From Avena insularis (taxonomy: Eukaryota > Streptophyta > Magnoliopsida > Poales > Poaceae): a stretch of 64,000 nucleotides of DNA. Location: assembly GCA_023614405.1 (NCBI GenBank), contig CM042693.1, forward strand, positions 160,100,731 through 160,164,730, written 5' to 3'. This document shows, one piece after another, positions 12,103 to 24,147 of the stretch; the stretch's first letter is position 1, and every line of letters starts with the position of its first letter. Under the pieces are notes generated by a model that was not told the origin of the DNA, ran no database searches, and was given only the letters and a program-made list of their open reading frames with translations. Position numbers and translations under genes: made by a program.

Positions 12103-12678
12103 CTACTGCTTCACCGCATTGGCCACTAGGTCATAGACCTGTTCCACTGCCTCAGGCGATCTATCCTGCTCCAGAAGGGTCTTGGCGACGGCGAGGTTAA
12201 GGAGTGGGGTGGGCATCACCTGCTTTCCTTCACTGTCAATGTATGGCTTCGCTTGTGCCGGCTTCGAGGGGGCCCATCCTAGGTTACGCCGCACACCAGG
12301 ATCGTTGATGACACGAGCCGGAGCTTTCTTAGCCTTCTGCCGCTGCAGTAAAGTCTTGTACTCGGCCTCCATTGCTCTAGCTTTCTCTATGAACTTCTGC
12401 GCGTTGACTAGATCTCGATCTAGCTTAGCGCCTTGCTCCGCGATGTCTTGCGCTTCCTCCAGTAGCTGTTGGCGCTTCTCGTCAAGCTGGGTCACATTCC
12501 GGATATGAGCAATGGTCAGTGGCTCGACGAGGAGATTGTCGTACATCACTCTATTAGCTGGAGTAACTTGGGCTTCTACAGACGTAGATGCTGGAGGCGG
12601 CAAGTTTACGGTGTTGTTGTTGCTCGGGCCGGTGCCGAGTTCCTGTGGCTGCTGCACTAGATTAGGCGGAGGAGGCAT
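12103..12678 (-). pseudogene. Gag linker with coiled coil, Tat element
   Basis: A 191-residue frame starts with a Pro/Asn-rich segment and then has a heptad-like helical stretch (KRQQLLEEAQDIAEQGAKLD and on through FIEKARAMEAEYKTLLQRQ). It ends in a helical segment with EAVEQVYDLVANAVKQ. It overlaps the upstream piece (12657-13064) by 22 bp in a different frame, so a frameshift lies near 12660-12680. It probably connects the two capsid-like modules of one long gag protein; I know no specific function. Confidence 0.6.
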
Positions 12679-13526
12679 GACTTTTGCGCGATCATCGTCA
12701 GCAGCAATGAGTGGCCCTTCCCCTTTTCCAGCGCTGTAGGCGGAGCTCGTCCGGGTTGATCTTCATCCATCGCCGTCCCAATGGTGACGAACACCCCTCG
12801 AGACGTGACGGCATTGTTGGCTTGCTCGTCGCGCGAGTACTCCTCCTCCATCTCCTGCATAGAGGAGTCTAGCTCTTCTGGACTGAAATCTATCTCCTCT
12901 GAATCTGCACTGAAATCAGCATAGAGCGCATCAATGACAGAGTCGAAGGGTCCCAGGACTTCCTCGATGACGGGCGGTGGAGGTGCAACGGCCTCAACGA
13001 TGACTAGAGGTGGTGGTGGCCGTTGCTGAATCGGAGGTTCTCCGTCCCTGAGCGCAAGCGCCATCTGGGCTGCTATGTCAGCTTATGCGTAGTTGTTGAC
13101 GGTGCTCACCATATCTTCGAGGGTAAGACGCCCTGTTACCTGCTGCCATCTTAAAGAATGTCGGAGAAGCATGCCACAGCCCAGTCCTTCCACGAAGTGA
13201 TACAAAGCATTATCATCGGGGTAGTGGGCCAGATTGGCTCGTATACGGAGCCACCTGGCCAAGTAATCGTGGGGGTTTTCGCCTTCTCTCTAAACGCAGC
13301 ACGCCAGATCAAAGATGGTAACCATGCCGACGAACTTGGATCTCTGCTGTCCAGACGCACGGGCGAAGCCGGTGGATTTGCAGTGATCTTCCACCTTTAT
13401 ATCCTGCACAGGGGCGGTTTGGGTGGGCCTTGTATTTTCTCGATCTTTGCCGGCAAACTCCAAGGAGAGATCCGACATCGACCCTTCCGTGAACATATCC
13501 TTCCCGTAGGCGGTCCGTGCGGGCAT
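12657..13526 (-). pseudogene. N-terminal gag-like module 1, Tat element
   Basis: One minus-strand frame runs from ATG 13526 to 12657, interrupted by a TAG near 13290 and a TAA at about 13082. Just after the first stop it reads REGENPHDYLARWLRIR, then FVEGLGCGMLLRHSL, then LTLEDMVSTVNNYA. This matches the pattern of the capsid C-terminal half of module 2 (YLSGW..., GLERGTLLRHKL, MIQLASEFA). An acidic and Pro-rich segment follows (MALALRDGEPPIQQR onward). The start codon choice rests only on the frame and the position about 260 bp inside the LTR. It seems to be a second, divergent capsid-like copy. Confidence 0.6.
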
Positions 13527-13770
13527 TGATGCTCCTCCGACTCCCAGGGAACTAGTGCCCGAGTCGGTTTCACCGATGAAGAGGTGGATGTCTCCGATAG
13601 GAAAGATTGAACACCGCGTAGGGTTCGTCTTCGCCGGGATCTAGAACTCGCCAGGAGGTACGATTGGAACATTGCCGGAGAAGAGAACACGGCCGATGGC
13701 TACGGTTTCGCCGATTCTCGCGAAGATCTTGCTCCTCACCCTCTGAAGAGCCTGAAGCGCCTCTTGCCCC

Positions 13771-13785
13771 ACGGTGGGCACCAAC
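13771..13785 (-). other. Putative primer binding site of the Tat element
   Basis: On the minus strand GTTGGTGCCCACCGT follows the LTR end directly. This is where the tRNA primer binds. Similar (T)GGTGCCCACCGTGG or GGCGCCCACCGTGG sites occur in grass Tat elements as I recall them. I did not identify the tRNA. Confidence 0.5.
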
Positions 13786-14332
13786 TGTCGTGGTATTGCC
13801 GACGAGTACGCCATGGAGGGGTCCTCACAGTGCGTGTTTAGAGATGTAGGGTAAGGCGGACGGTTGACGGGTACGAGGTAACACAGCTTACCCAGGTTCA
13901 GATCCCACGATGGTGGCGGAATCCTACTCCTGCTATAAATCACTATAAGGGCAATACGCCGAGTTACAGAGATAGGTTCGCTGTGCGAGGTTGTATGAAT
14001 CGATACTAGGTTGTCTGATATTGTGCCCTAAAGGCTCCCATAGGCCCGACTTATATAGTCGTCAGGTCCTAGGGTTACAGGGAAAAGTCCTAGCCGGATA
14101 GGTTATAGAGTCCTACACCGTCTATTACTAGTCTTGTGTATATTGCACTCCAAGGCTCCGGGTACGCTGGTGACTCCATCGTAGCCTTCCTTTATCCGGC
14201 ATGGGCCTCCTTTCTAGATACATTTAACTGGGCCTCCCAGCAGGCCATAGGCCATGCTACCAACTATGGGCCACCCGGGTTATCCGGATAAGTGACATGC
14301 TATGAGGATACCCATATAGCATATCCCCGACA
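13786..14332 (-). repeat. 5' LTR of the Tat gypsy element (547 bp)
   Basis: This is the right copy of the LTR pair and, because the element is coded leftward, the promoter-bearing 5' LTR. It ends CCCCGACA and is followed by the CTCAT duplication at 14333-14337. A TATATAAG-type stretch on the minus strand lies near 14050-14056 and may be the TATA box. Confidence 0.93.
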
Positions 14333-14337
14333 CTCAT

Positions 14338-16594
14338 GGAATCTACTAGGCAAGTTAGTCAATCGAGGGGTTCCCAAGCCCCGTGTGGTTGTACGCTCGT
14401 CTCGGTTCCAAACGCAAGAACACGGTTCCTAGTGGTGGCGAGCATGGGACTAGAAAAACCACATCCCATTGTGGCCTCCCATACAAGCCTTATCATGTTT
14501 AACTTATATCACCTTTGATATCATCTCATCACGTTCTCCTATCATACTAGATTCTCTGCATCTGATCCATCATCTAGATGAACCAGACTCGACAGCTAAG
14601 CAGGACACAGGTATAAGCTCTAGCAGTGCACACAAGCCAAACCTAGTTATGCTAGGAGCAGTGGATCAGATAATATAATCTCAAAGGGAGTAATGCAACA
14701 GATAGGATACTCTATCTATCGATAAAAGACCATAGTAGAATCGTATGCATCATGGCAAAATTGAAATGCTTTCGAAAACATAGGATTATATCATCGTGGG
14801 GTTATGCTTGCCTTTGCCAGTTGATAATAGATAAGCAGATCTTCGGGAGCCTTGTACTTGACTTGATTATATTTGGTCAAGTATTGTTGGTCTATCTTCA
14901 ATGGTCTTGATCTTGGTCTTCAATCTCGATCTCGATATCGTATTCTACCGGGAAGAACCAAATCACCGGAAAGAAAGGGAAACAATCAGCACATGGCATC
15001 GATGCAATGCTCAGGAAAGGATGATGATATGACAAGTTAAATTGTACTTAAATGTAACCCTAAAACATGCTCGGCAATTTAATCGGGGTTCCGAGGGGCG
15101 CAAACCCTAACTCGGGGAAACTCCGGATTCATATGAGAGGGTTACTAGGTGGTTCTAATTAAACTTGTCATTAAAGTTCATTAACAATGCATGATTATAG
15201 CTTACATAGTTAGAGCTCATTTTTCTAAACATTTTGATATATTATTTGTATTTTTCTGACTTATAATTAATTACTTATTGAATTTACAAAATTATAAAAA
15301 TTTCTGAAAATTATTAAAGCCTTTTAAATTGGTTTATTGCGTCAGCATGACAGAGGCTGATGTCACCAGAGGAGGTGGGGCTATTTTCACTGGCGTTGGC
15401 TCTAGCCAGAGAGGCTGACAGGTGGGGCCTGGGCCATGTCAACTAGCCACACTGGCAACGCTTGCGCAACGCTGACGAGGATGCCACGTCATGGCCACGC
15501 AGACGCCACATCAGCAAAACGGAAGCGCCACCTAGGCTCGCCGGAGGAGGCACCAGATGGCGGCGGGGAACGGCACAGGAGGGCGAGCGAGGACATCTGC
15601 GTGTGTGCGTTTGAATCGGGGCAGCGGGACGGTCCTATCTATGGCGGCGCCGCCCTGGGTTGGTCATCGGAGCTTCGGCTCCGACGAGCTCCGATGGCGA
15701 CACACGCAGGTTCTCGTAGCGGAGGTGATAGCGAGGAAGAAAGAGGGATCGGGGAGCACTAGGATGCTCAGGGGTTCACCAGAATCGGCAGCGATGGCTG
15801 CGACGGCCGACGAGAACGAGGCTTCGATTCGGTGGACTACGGGAGCGCGAGGCTACGTGACCTAGCTATGACGAATCAGCGCAGCGTGGCGAACTCAGCA
15901 TTGGCCTCAGAACGGCAAGAGGAGGCCGAAGACGGTGGCACTTGATGGCGGCCAAAGCTAGGGTTTGGCTTGCGTGCGGTGCGAGAGAAAGAGAGAGCCA
16001 GGGAGAGGGAGAACCAGAGGGAGGGAGGGGCACATCTCGACGTTCTTATCCATGTCCAGAGCGGCTGCGGGGATCTTGACACCGGCGAGCTACGCGACAT
16101 CGACAGCGAGCAACTTCGATGGATCGAGAGGTGGACGATGACGCGGGGAAGACGACGAAGCGGTATTGGGCCTACTGGGCCATGGGTAAGCTTGCTAGCT
16201 ACTGCTCACGCGGCTGGCAGGGCAGGGCAAAAGGTTTGGGCCGACCTACTAGATGTTGTTGCTCTATTTTTTTCTGTAAAAATTGTTTTTCTATTTATGT
16301 TTTGATTTCTCTCTTTGCAATTTGAATTCCAAATCTGTTTTGGGTACTTTTAAAACATAAGAGGCTTTTATAAAATATGTAAAATATTTATGAGCCCTTG
16401 TAATCCATTTGGGCTCCATTACTTTTGTGATACAAAAATATTCAAAACCACTTTGAAAGGATTTCAAAGAGAGGGGAAAAACTTAGGGTTTCAGGTTTTT
16501 ACTTTATTCCTTCAATGCATGTATTTTAAAGATGATGCTTATGAATGCACAAAACAAACCCTAATTTAGTGTTAACTAAAACTGGGGTGTTATA
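14338..16594 (-). repeat. LARD-like left LTR, second piece
   Basis: This continues the LTR interrupted at 1177 and aligns with 21077-23392. It contains a GC-rich part with imperfect GA-rich runs (15985-16030) and ends GGGGTGTTATA, the slightly mutated form of GGGGTGTTACA at 23392. The small ORFs at 15436-15865 and 15970-16305 are not conserved in frame with the other copy and I treat them as noise. Confidence 0.88.
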
Positions 16595-19500
16595 GCTCTA
16601 TCCCCCTTACGAGAATCACGATCCAAAATTCCAAAGGTAGGAAAAGAGACAGAGAGAGAAAGAAACAAGGTCACTCTAAATATAAGATGGAAACACACTA
16701 ACCAACTCATAGAGTATCTCATGGTCAACTCATGGATGGAGTGTTCAGGAATTACTCTGAGATGACTACATGAAACACGTCAAGGTAACGGAGGAAACAA
16801 GAGGAGATGGTTCCAAGTGTTACATAGATGGTCTTCATAAGAACTGAGACCATGGAACTCAGAAGAGTTTAAGCTTCTGAAGATGAAAGCTTCCAACAGA
16901 AAGAACATGACCATAGACTTCAAGAGGGAACCTCTACTAAACGACTTAGGTAGATATTTCAGGTTGCGGAGATATGGATCAACAAAACCAAGTTGTTGAA
17001 CTACTTTTGACACAGAAGGTTCATTATTTCATTCAACAGAATGCCAAGACAGAAAAGTGTTTTGTGGCGAGGACTCATAAGAGTCACAAGGAACATGTAA
17101 CAAGAGAAAATTTTGATTACCAAAATCATAGTCGCTCTTAAAGCATGGTTGATAAGAGGAAGGAAACTCTTAATTCATCCAGGTCTTATCAAAATCTTTG
17201 CCAAAGATCATGATATCACTTTTCACCACTGAGATGAATAGTTAAGAAGATTCCTGATGACATGAGAATAAAGAAACTTCATTCTCAGACTTCAAGTAAT
17301 TGGCACAACATAACGCTAGGATCGACCGAGAGACATTTAGCAACACTACTTTAAATGTTCTCCTTGATGTTCAAGAAATCAAACATCAAGTAAAGGTCAG
17401 ACTTCGGATACCAAGGAAACCATAAGAAAAACTCCTATAATAAATCATAGAAGAAGCCTCATGAAGAGTGGTTGTTATTGCTGATTCAAGAGGATATGAC
17501 AATAGGTATTTCCAGCTAGGTGTGTCAACCATTACATCAATCTTGCCAGAATTACAAACAGACCTATGTCAAAGCCTTGGGAAACACCAACCATACTTGC
17601 TGCTTGAGATTCATCTTTGGTTAGGTGAGATGATATTTCAGACTCATCATGTCTGAATAGAAAGTTTGCAACATTTACCATGAATATAAATTCACTAGAT
17701 TCTCAAGATATGGACTACAGTGTCAAGCTCCAAAAGATGAGCTAGATTGCTATACCCATGCATTTAGCAACTTGTCGAGAGACAACTTCACACACATAAA
17801 GTACTAGCAATAAAACACTCATGTATCCTTAAGGGGCGGAGATAACTCTACTCGAGTTCACGACGACATCTTCAACATTTGTACGTGAACTAGAGAAGAT
17901 TACTTCTAACATCCAGAACTCATACTTTGAGATGACTCGAAGATGGTTCTCGAAAGTTTCCAACATTAACACCAAATGTTCCATTTGAATCCAATCTAAC
18001 ATGGAGAAGATAAGGATATTGCCGATGGGCTCAACAACAAACTTATCAAAACAGTCCAAGAAGATGTACTCATATGTTGCTTGAACAAAGCAAAAATACT
18101 GGTCAGATCAAAGGACATGAAGATGTACTCAAGTGAAACATCACAAGTATAAACACCATCAAGATAGTCCTTGGAACTGAGTTTGATTCGACAATAACCC
18201 AAACCAAATCAAAGATGGGGAAGATAATGTATCCACAAAGGAAATACTATCTTTCTTCAACATGGCCAAAACTAAACACCCTTTTACAAATGAAATGAGT
18301 TGGGTAGAACTTTTGTCTTACAACTCTCCTAGTTGTTGTTTAAGCTCAACCAACTAGTTCAGGTGTATCCAGTACGGATCCTTAGAGAAAGGTGCAGTTT
18401 AGAGAACTTGACAACACGGTCATGTGGCAACATGGCGATACTTCTAGTAGACATCTAGAATATCACGAACCACCGATAGGTCACTTAGTTAGAGAGGAAA
18501 CTTGCTTGGTAAGGCAAGAAGATATAGTCTCATAGTTTCGGCACAAGCCTACTCTTTGACTGAAGAGATGTACCAAAATAATGGACTTGGTAGCACAATC
18601 ATCCTTTGCTTAGTGACAGGGTTAACTAATCACGCTAGGAATGACACAAATGTCCTTAGAGTTCAAAACAATAAAAATTGCTAGAATCTCAGATGGTCAC
18701 ATTATTATGCACACGCATCACTCATGAGCGCGAAAGCTCGAGGAAGGTTAGGTAATATGTGTGGAAGCATCACTTCATTAAGAAGGTCATGAAACTCAGC
18801 ACGACCTCTTAGTATAAAAGAGTGTGATACTTTCAGGTAGAACAGACAGAAGCTAATTAATGCCTCTTAATCAGCAGATTACAACATTTTGACCTGGTCC
18901 TAAATATGACGAGGTACTGGAGTTTGTTTCTCCTAGACATTCTGAAATGGTTTGTCTTGACGGACCACAAGAGTGTCTTACATCAGAACACACCAATGCA
19001 TATTTACTACTTGGCTACCAACTAGTAGATAAAGGTCGGAGAACAACAAAGGGGAAAGGAACATATTCAGGATAGAGTCCCGAGATGTGGATGCATAGAT
19101 TAACAATCTTCCGAAAACCAATGCAAAGACAGGTGAGGTGTGGCAAAGTCACGGGTATAGATGCGAGACTCTCGAGGAGTACTCTTGTCATGATCTTTTT
19201 GGTTCCATTAAAGAACATTTGCCATAGCATGTGGTAGGGGAAGTCCTTAATTGTCACAACTCAATCGCGACAAGAACCATAGGCTTGAAGGCTAGAATTG
19301 TAATATAAGCCATCTTGAATTAATGCTTGAACATTAGCAACAGGGGTCAAAGAGATGGATCTTGGGTTAAAGATCAGCTTCATGTACAAGATTCACAACA
19401 CCAGAATCTAGTACAATCAGGGATCTTAGGTTCAAGTCCAAGGGTTAAAACCCGAGAAAAGAGTAACTACGACTTGAGTGACATAGCGTACACCGCAACA

Positions 19501-19996
19501 TAGTAATCACGAGGTAGCTTCCAAGAGAAGAAATGACTTCTGAAGTACCCAACAAATAAAAAGGAGGCACGCGAGGCGAAAGGAAACCTCGAAGCCTAGA
19601 GCAGAACACTGTGGATCCAACAATATAATATTGTGGGTCCAAAAGATGGAGAGATCATGATAGAAAGGAATCTCTCAGATGAACAAGATCAAGGGAACAA
19701 GGAATTCACAACACACACAACTCTAGAGAACTTAACACTAGGTCAACTGGCTGAGAAACGGCATGCCAAAAAGGCACCAAAGCTTTGAAAGCCTAGAACT
19801 GATATCAAAACTTTTCCAAAATCAACACCAGATAAGATAACCCAGAGTTAGAGCGAAACTGGATAAGGAGTAAAAGAAGCATCCTAGAGTTTTCGCAAAT
19901 ACTTTACAACTTTAAAATAGTTTTCACAAACACTAGACTCAGCATCGACCAATAGCAAGGTTTTCCTACGGTCGGTACTGCTCTGATACCAAAACA
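16595..19996 (-). mobile_element. Internal region of a LARD-like non-autonomous LTR retrotransposon
   Basis: About 3.4 kb lie between two long, closely similar LTRs. The left edge has CTCTATCCCCCTTAC, a polypurine tract when read on the minus strand. The right edge has GCTCTGATACCA (19980-19991), the complement of an initiator-Met tRNA primer site. Element polarity is therefore minus. No frame longer than about 80 residues exists and none shows gag, protease, RT or integrase motifs. The sequence is A-rich on the plus strand. Non-coding internals with multi-kb LTRs fit the LARD class known from Triticeae; such elements need proteins from a relative. Confidence 0.75.
19980..19991 (-). other. 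Primer binding site (initiator Met tRNA type), LARD
   Basis: The plus strand reads GCTCTGATACCA, so the minus strand reads TGGTATCAGAGC, which is complementary to the 3' end of plant initiator Met tRNA. It lies 5 bp from the LTR end at 19997 and fixes the polarity of the element. Confidence 0.85.
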
Positions 19997-22900
19997 TGTG
20001 ACACCCATGGGATTAGGGCTAAACAAGTCCAGACCTCCGTCTGACATAAGCTAAACCTTGAGCTCGAGGATATCTAGTGAAGAATAGATAACACAACAGT
20101 GACCCTACGACACAAAATTTTATTACAACAAGCTCATAACGGATCAGAGAACCAAAATAATTACAAGCAGAGGTCACTGACCACAAGCATCAAACAACGG
20201 AAGGCAAATTATGATATTAATTAAAGCAAACTTAACAAATAGCCTAAGAGGCCTAAAGCATAACGATGACATCCCAACCCATAGATTCCAGGCTGCCGGT
20301 TGGGAACCCCAAGCTACTCGTCGGTGTCGATGTAGTACCAAACTGATCTTCAGGTGAACACTTACTCTGCCAAAAGTATCAACAAAGCAAGCATGAGTAC
20401 AGGTTGTACTCCGCAAGACTTATGGCTGGTGGAGTTGTTTTGCATAAAGCCATATTTGTTTATAAAACAAGAGGGAGGAGAAGAATTCCGTCTAAACAGA
20501 ATATTTTAAAAGGGGATAAGAGCGCGACATCTCCAAAGTATTGATCATCATCTTGATATCCACCAAATCATCATCATCTGAACCCTATCTAGGATCACCC
20601 CCTCGTACCCATGAGGAAGCATCCTTAAGCACACGTTGATCTGCCAAGTTTTACGATTAGGTTATAGTTCTCTATGATCTTAGAATCTGGTCACCAAGCG
20701 TTCATAACCGTGAACACGGCTTTTCGAAAAGATTTAACCCTGCAGGGGTGTACAACTTTACCCACACGTACTAACCTTCTCTTAATGGCACTAGATAAGC
20801 CCTCTTCCTTGGAAGGCCGGCAGAGGGTGGTTAGACACGACCTTTACCTTGCTTTTGCCGAGACCATGAGTCACGCAATAAGTATGGTTCCGCCATAACG
20901 GGTCAAATCCCGAAGCCGGTACTTAAAGATGTGAGGCAAGGTTGGTTCACCAGGGGCTCCATTGACACCAAGCAACCCCAGCCACGCTTACCTACCTGTT
21001 ATGAATGCACCTCCTTCACCTCCTTCGAGAAGATCCAGAATTCATGTCAAATAGAACACCCAAACTATGTGACTCATGGAATCTACTAGGCAAGTTAGTC
21101 AATCGAGGGGTTCCCAAGCCCCGTGTGGTTGTACGCTCGTCTCGGTTCCAAAGGCAAGAACTCGGTTCCTAGTGGTGGCGAGCATGGGACTAGAAAAACC
21201 ACATCCCACCATGGCCTCCCATACAAGCCTTAGCATCTTTAACTTATATCACCTCTGATATCATCTCATCACGTTCTCCTATCATACTATATTCTCTGCA
21301 TCTGATACATCATCTGGATGAACCAGACTCGACAGCTAAGCATGGCTAAGCAGGACACATATATAAGCTCTAGCAGTGCAGACAAGCCAAACCTAGTTAT
21401 GCTAGGAGCAGTGGATCAGATAATATAATCTCAAAGGGAGTAATGCAACAGATAGGATACTCTATCTATCGATAAAAGACCACAGTATAATCGTAAGCAT
21501 CATGGCAGAATAGAAATGCTTTCGAAAACATAGGATTATATCATGGTGGGGTTATGCTTTCCTTTGCCAGTTTATAACAGATAAGCAGATCTTTGGGAGC
21601 CTTGTACTTGACTTGATTATAGTTGGTCAAGTATTGTTCGTCGATCTTCAATGGTCTTGATATTGGTATTCAATCTCGATCTCGATATCGTATTCTACCG
21701 GGAAGAACCAAATCACCAGAAAGAAAGGGAAACAATCAACACATGGCATCGATGCAATGCTCCGGAAAGGATGATGATATGACAAGTTAAATTGTACTTA
21801 AATGTAACGCTAAAACATGCTCGGCAATTTAATCGGGGTTCCGAGGGGCACAAACCCTAACTCGGGGAAACTCTGGATTGATATGAGAGGGTTACTAGGT
21901 GGTTCTAATTAAACTTGACATGAAAGTTGATTAACAATGCATTATTATAGCTTACATAGTTAGAGCTCATTTTTCTGAACATTTTGATATATTATTTGTA
22001 TTTTTCTGACTTATAGTTAATTACTTATTGAATTTACAAGATTATAACAATTTTTGAAAATTATTAAAGCCTTTTAAATTGGTTTATTGCGTCAGCATGA
22101 CAGAGGCTGGTGTCACCAGAGGGGGTGGGGCTATTTTCACTGGGGTTGGCTCTAGCTAGAGAGGCTGACAGGTGGGGCCTGGGCCACGTCAACTAGCCAC
22201 GCTGGCAACGCTTGCGCAGCGCTAACGAGGACGCCATGTAGTGGCCATGCAGATGCCACGTCAGCGAAACGGAAGCGCCACCTAGGCTCGCCGGAGGAGG
22301 TACCAGACGGCGGCGGGGAACGGCATAGGAGGGCGAGCGAGGACGTGTGCGTGCGTGCGTTTGAATCGGGGCAGCGAGATGGTCCTATCTATGGCGGCGC
22401 CGCCCTAGGTTGTTCATCGGAGCTTTGGCTCCGACGAGCTCCGACGGCGGCACGCACAGGTGCTCGTAGCGGAGGTGACAGAGACGAAGAAAGAGGGATT
22501 GGGGATCACTCGGATGCTCAGGGGAACACCGAAAGCACGGTAGAGGGGTCAGCGGAGCGAGGCGAGCTCGGACGGCACCGGAATCAACGACGATGGCTGC
22601 GACGGCTGACAGGAACGAGGCTTCGATTCGGTGGACTACGAGCACGCGAGGCTACGTGACCTAGCTGGGACGAATCAGCGCAGCATGGTGAACTCAGCGG
22701 TGCCCTCAGAACGGCAAGAGGAGGCCGGAGACGGTGGCGCTCGATGGCGGCCGAAGCTAGGGTTTTGCTCGCGTGCGGGGCAAGAGAAAGAGAGAGCCAG
22801 GGAGAGGGAGAACCAGAGGGAAGGAGGGGCACATCTCGATGTTCTTATCCCTGTCGAGAGCAGCGGCGAGGATCTTGACGCCAGCGAGCTACATGACATC

Positions 22901-23392
22901 GACAGCGAGCAGCTTCGATGGATCGAGAGGTGGACGATGACCCGGGGAAGACGATGAAGCGGTATTGGGACTACTGGGCCGCGGGGGAAGCTTGCTAGCT
23001 GGTGCTCACGCGGCTGGCAGGGCAGGGCAGAAGGTTTGGGTCGGCCTGCTAGATGTTGCTGCTCTATTTTTTCTATAAAATTGTTTTTCTATTTCTGTTT
23101 TGATTTCTCTCTTTGAAAATTGAATTCCAAATATATTTTGGGTACTTTTAAAACATAAGAGGCTTTTATAAAATATGTAAAATATTTATGAGCCCTTGTA
23201 ATCCATTTGGGCTCCATTACTTTTGTGATTCAAAAATATTCAAAACCACTTTGAAAGGATTTCAAAGAGAGGGGGAAAACTTAGGGTTTTAGGTTTTTAC
23301 TTTATTCCGTCAATGCATGTATTTTAAAGATGATTCTTATGAGTTCACAAAACAAATCCTAATTTCGTGTTAACTAAAACTGGGGTGTTACA
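19997..23392 (-). repeat. LARD-like right LTR (5' LTR), 3,396 bp
   Basis: It begins TGTGACACCC and ends GGGGTGTTACA, an LTR with TG...CA ends and short inverted termini. Bases 20330-23392 match 430-1177 plus 14338-16594 at very high identity. The empty site of the Tat insertion, one copy of CTCAT in GTGACTCATGGA, is preserved at 21071-21080. A GA-rich run lies at 22786-22830. The outer flank GATGG (23393-23397) would be the target duplication, but its partner is outside the window. Confidence 0.88.
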
Positions 23393-23854
23393 GATGGTCT
23401 CCCCCGGCGATGTAGCGCCTCACACCGATGTTAGTATGGTTGCCCACCATAGACGGCGGTCGGCTTCGTTGTGGTTCACCGGGGGCGGGCCATCACCCTC
23501 GTACCTAGCGAGCTCCCTTTCCCTCTAGTTAGCGAAGAAGGCATTCAAGATGTCATAGTTGTCGGGATCCCACTGGGGATCCATCCGTTGCTCCCGCGTG
23601 ATCTCGTGGTAGAAGTGGTTCGTGATGGCTGCCTGTCGGGCGGAGCCTTGAGGCACAGGAGGGACAGGAACCCCTCCAACGCTTAGCATCCAGCCGGCGG
23701 GTTGCCGGTAGCCTGGTGGGCAAGGGTAGCTTGAGGCGCACAGCGCCTCGGTCTCCTCGAGGGTCAGAATGGCCCAGTAGGCATTGTCCATTTTTGTGAG
23801 AGAGGAAGGTGTGTATGTGTGCATAACCATGGCGCAGTCGGCCTATACATAGAT
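23393..23854 (-). pseudogene. ORF remnant of unknown grass family
   Basis: A minus-strand frame at 23525-23830 encodes about 100 residues with SLTKMDNAYWAILTLEETE, GYRQPAGWMLSVGG and a C-terminal MDPQWDPDNYDILNAFF. Further minus-strand sequence down to 23393 looks like its shifted continuation. I recall similar hypothetical proteins around grass DNA transposons, but I cannot name a domain. It lies between the LARD end and the 100 bp tandem array, without a recognisable start or partner exon. Confidence 0.35.
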
Positions 23855-24142
23855 GGAAAGGGCGGGAAAACATGGCAGGAAGTGGTGGGAAATGGCGGGA
23901 AATATCTTTAGTCCCGGTTAGTGGCTACAACCGGGACTAAAAGCTCGGTTCATAGGAAAGGGCGGGAAAACTTGGCGGGGAACGGTGGGAAATGGCGGGA
24001 AATATCTTTAGTCCCTATTAGTGGCTACAACCCGGACTAAGAGCTTGGTTCAGAGGAAAGGGCGGGAAAACTTGCAGGAAGCAGTGAGAAATGGCGGGAA
24101 ATGTCTTTAGTACCTGTTAGTGGATACAAGCGGGACTAAAGC
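23855..24142. repeat. Tandem repeat, 100 bp unit, about three copies
   Basis: Units start with GGAAAGGGCGGGAAAAC at 23855, 23955 and 24055, exactly 100 bp apart. Each carries an inverted repeat of the form TTTAGTCCCGGT...ACCGGGACTAAA (degraded in the later units), able to form a hairpin. The AGTCCCGG motif matches the CACTA subterminal repeats at 24805-24944 and 42940-43075. Confidence 0.85.
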
Positions 24143-24147
24143 TTATT

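Larger units (their letters stand above)
1178..14332 (-). mobile_element. Tat-lineage Ty3/gypsy retrotransposon, complete but mutated
   Basis: The element is 13,155 bp with two 547 bp LTRs that begin TGTCG and end ACA, flanked by perfect CTCAT duplications (1173-1177 and 14333-14337). The internal order on the minus strand is gag, aspartic protease, reverse transcriptase, RNase H, a second RNase H and integrase. A 4.7 kb region with an oppositely oriented spliced ORF follows before the 3' LTR. The dual RNase H and an extra ORF on the opposite strand after integrase are known hallmarks of the plant Tat/Ogre/Retand group. The LTRs differ at several percent of sites by eye, and stops and frameshifts interrupt gag, pol and the accessory ORF, so this copy is not autonomous. 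Confidence 0.92.

Noticed and set aside
15436..16305. ORFs in the LARD LTR (and the equivalents at 22345-22957)
   Set aside because: Frames differ between the two copies because of small indels and there is no recognisable domain, so a gene captured in the LTR is not supported.
23855..24142. CRISPR-like array because of regular spacing
   Set aside because: The repeats are contiguous 100 bp tandem units without unique spacers, in a plant nuclear context.
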